Of a stretch of 19,893 nucleotides of DNA, positions 19,563 to 19,893 are shown piece after piece. Position 1 is the stretch's first letter. Each line of letters starts with the position of its first letter. Location: assembly GCA_910592005.1 (NCBI GenBank), contig CAJVPP010001449.1, positions 1 to 19,893 of the forward strand, written 5' to 3'. The translations under genes and the position numbers were made by a program. This DNA is from Funneliformis mosseae. Lineage: Eukaryota; Glomeromycota; Glomeromycetes; Glomerales; Glomeraceae. The notes under the pieces were generated by a model. That model was not told the DNA's origin and made no database searches. It was given only the letters and a program-made list of their open reading frames with translations.

Positions 19563-19893
19563 TCAGATCCGTATTATTTCTTGTAAATATGTATTATTAG
19601 TGCTATTAATTAATTGTTGTCCATTTTTAAACTGAAGTAACATTTCTTTAATTTGTTTGGAAACAGTAGAAATGTCGGGTCTTTTTAATGGATCAGCATC
19701 CCAACATTTTTGATATACTTTTGGAGTTTGCGGTATAATTTTTGGTCTCATTCCACATATTATTCTATATACAAGATAATAATCATGCTCACAATAAGCA
19801 TAAGGTGGTTGACCGCATGAAATTTCCCACATAAGTATACCAATACTATAAATATCCGATGCGTAAGTATATTTTCTATTAACTAAAACTTCA
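19563..19893 (-). CDS. Protein kinase, C-terminal lobe (5' part outside window)
   Basis: The gene runs off the right edge; about 109 codons are visible. The first complete codon is the Glu of the APE motif (19890-19892). Subdomain IX follows as SDIYSIGILMWEI, with the invariant Asp and Gly. Next come GQPPY and the subdomain XI signature CWDADPLKRPDIS with its conserved Arg. The frame ends LQEIIRI, stop at 19563-19565. These features place it among the tyrosine-kinase-like serine/threonine kinases that are greatly expanded in Rhizophagus. ATP-binding and catalytic-loop residues (Lys, HRD, DFG) lie beyond the window, so activity cannot be judged. No regulatory or repeat domain is visible. The usual C-terminal tail lies downstream out of frame, so the 3' end at least is altered. 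Confidence 0.85.
   Translation of the reverse strand, partial: EVLVNRKYTYASDIYSIGILMWEISCGQPPYAYCEHDYYLVYRIICGMRPKIIPQTPKVYQKCWDADPLKRPDISTVSKQIKEMLLQFKNGQQLINSTNNTYLQEIIRI

Overview
The window looks like accessory, repeat-rich DNA from an early-diverging fungus, most likely an arbuscular mycorrhizal Glomeromycotina (Rhizophagus or a relative). This rests on three family resemblances: a protein-kinase C-terminal end with the tail typical of the expanded kinase families in those fungi, a Crinkler-type P-loop ATPase relic, and a Helitron-like Rep/PIF1-helicase relic. The DNA is very AT-rich and carries short, AT-rich introns. Species assignment is inference, because no search was possible.

Layout. 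Positions 1-2200 hold a cluster of ATGACC/GGTCAT motifs, simple repeats, a decayed coding fragment (1318-1691) with a lysine/asparagine-rich remnant behind it, and a 133-bp hAT-type miniature element (1814-1946) with an 8-bp target duplication. Positions 2400-3030 are AT-rich tandem repeats. Positions about 3366-7430 hold the largest feature, a heavily mutated plus-strand Helitron-type Rep-helicase pseudogene. Inside it sit a 172-bp pogo/Tc1-type miniature element (4934-5105) and a 66-bp foldback element (6109-6174). Many of its in-frame stops fall where relatives have Gln, Arg or Trp, as expected from C-to-T decay.

Positions 7430-15000 are almost gene-free, with a few weak open stretches and a possible tRNA-derived repeat near 12550-12726. 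From 15000 onward the base composition rises a little: a solo LTR (15071-15413), a minus-strand gene fragment (15534-15702), a GC-richer minisatellite (about 15970-16190), a Crinkler-type ATPase pseudogene (16260-17140), and directly after it a hAT transposase remnant on the minus strand (17409-17650) bracketed by inverted repeats at 17238 and 17828. Positions 17840-19376 show no convincing gene.

The right edge (19377-19893, minus strand) is the 3' end of a protein kinase gene. Its kinase core is intact, but the family's usual C-terminal tail lies out of frame behind it and can be followed across a 41-bp intron.

Overall this is a graveyard of at least five transposon types beside relics of two fast-evolving gene families (Crinkler, kinase). 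I see no intact operon-like or defence-like system. The most interesting signals are the apparent C-to-T decay of the Helitron and Crinkler relics, the nested miniature elements, and the frame-disrupted kinase tail.
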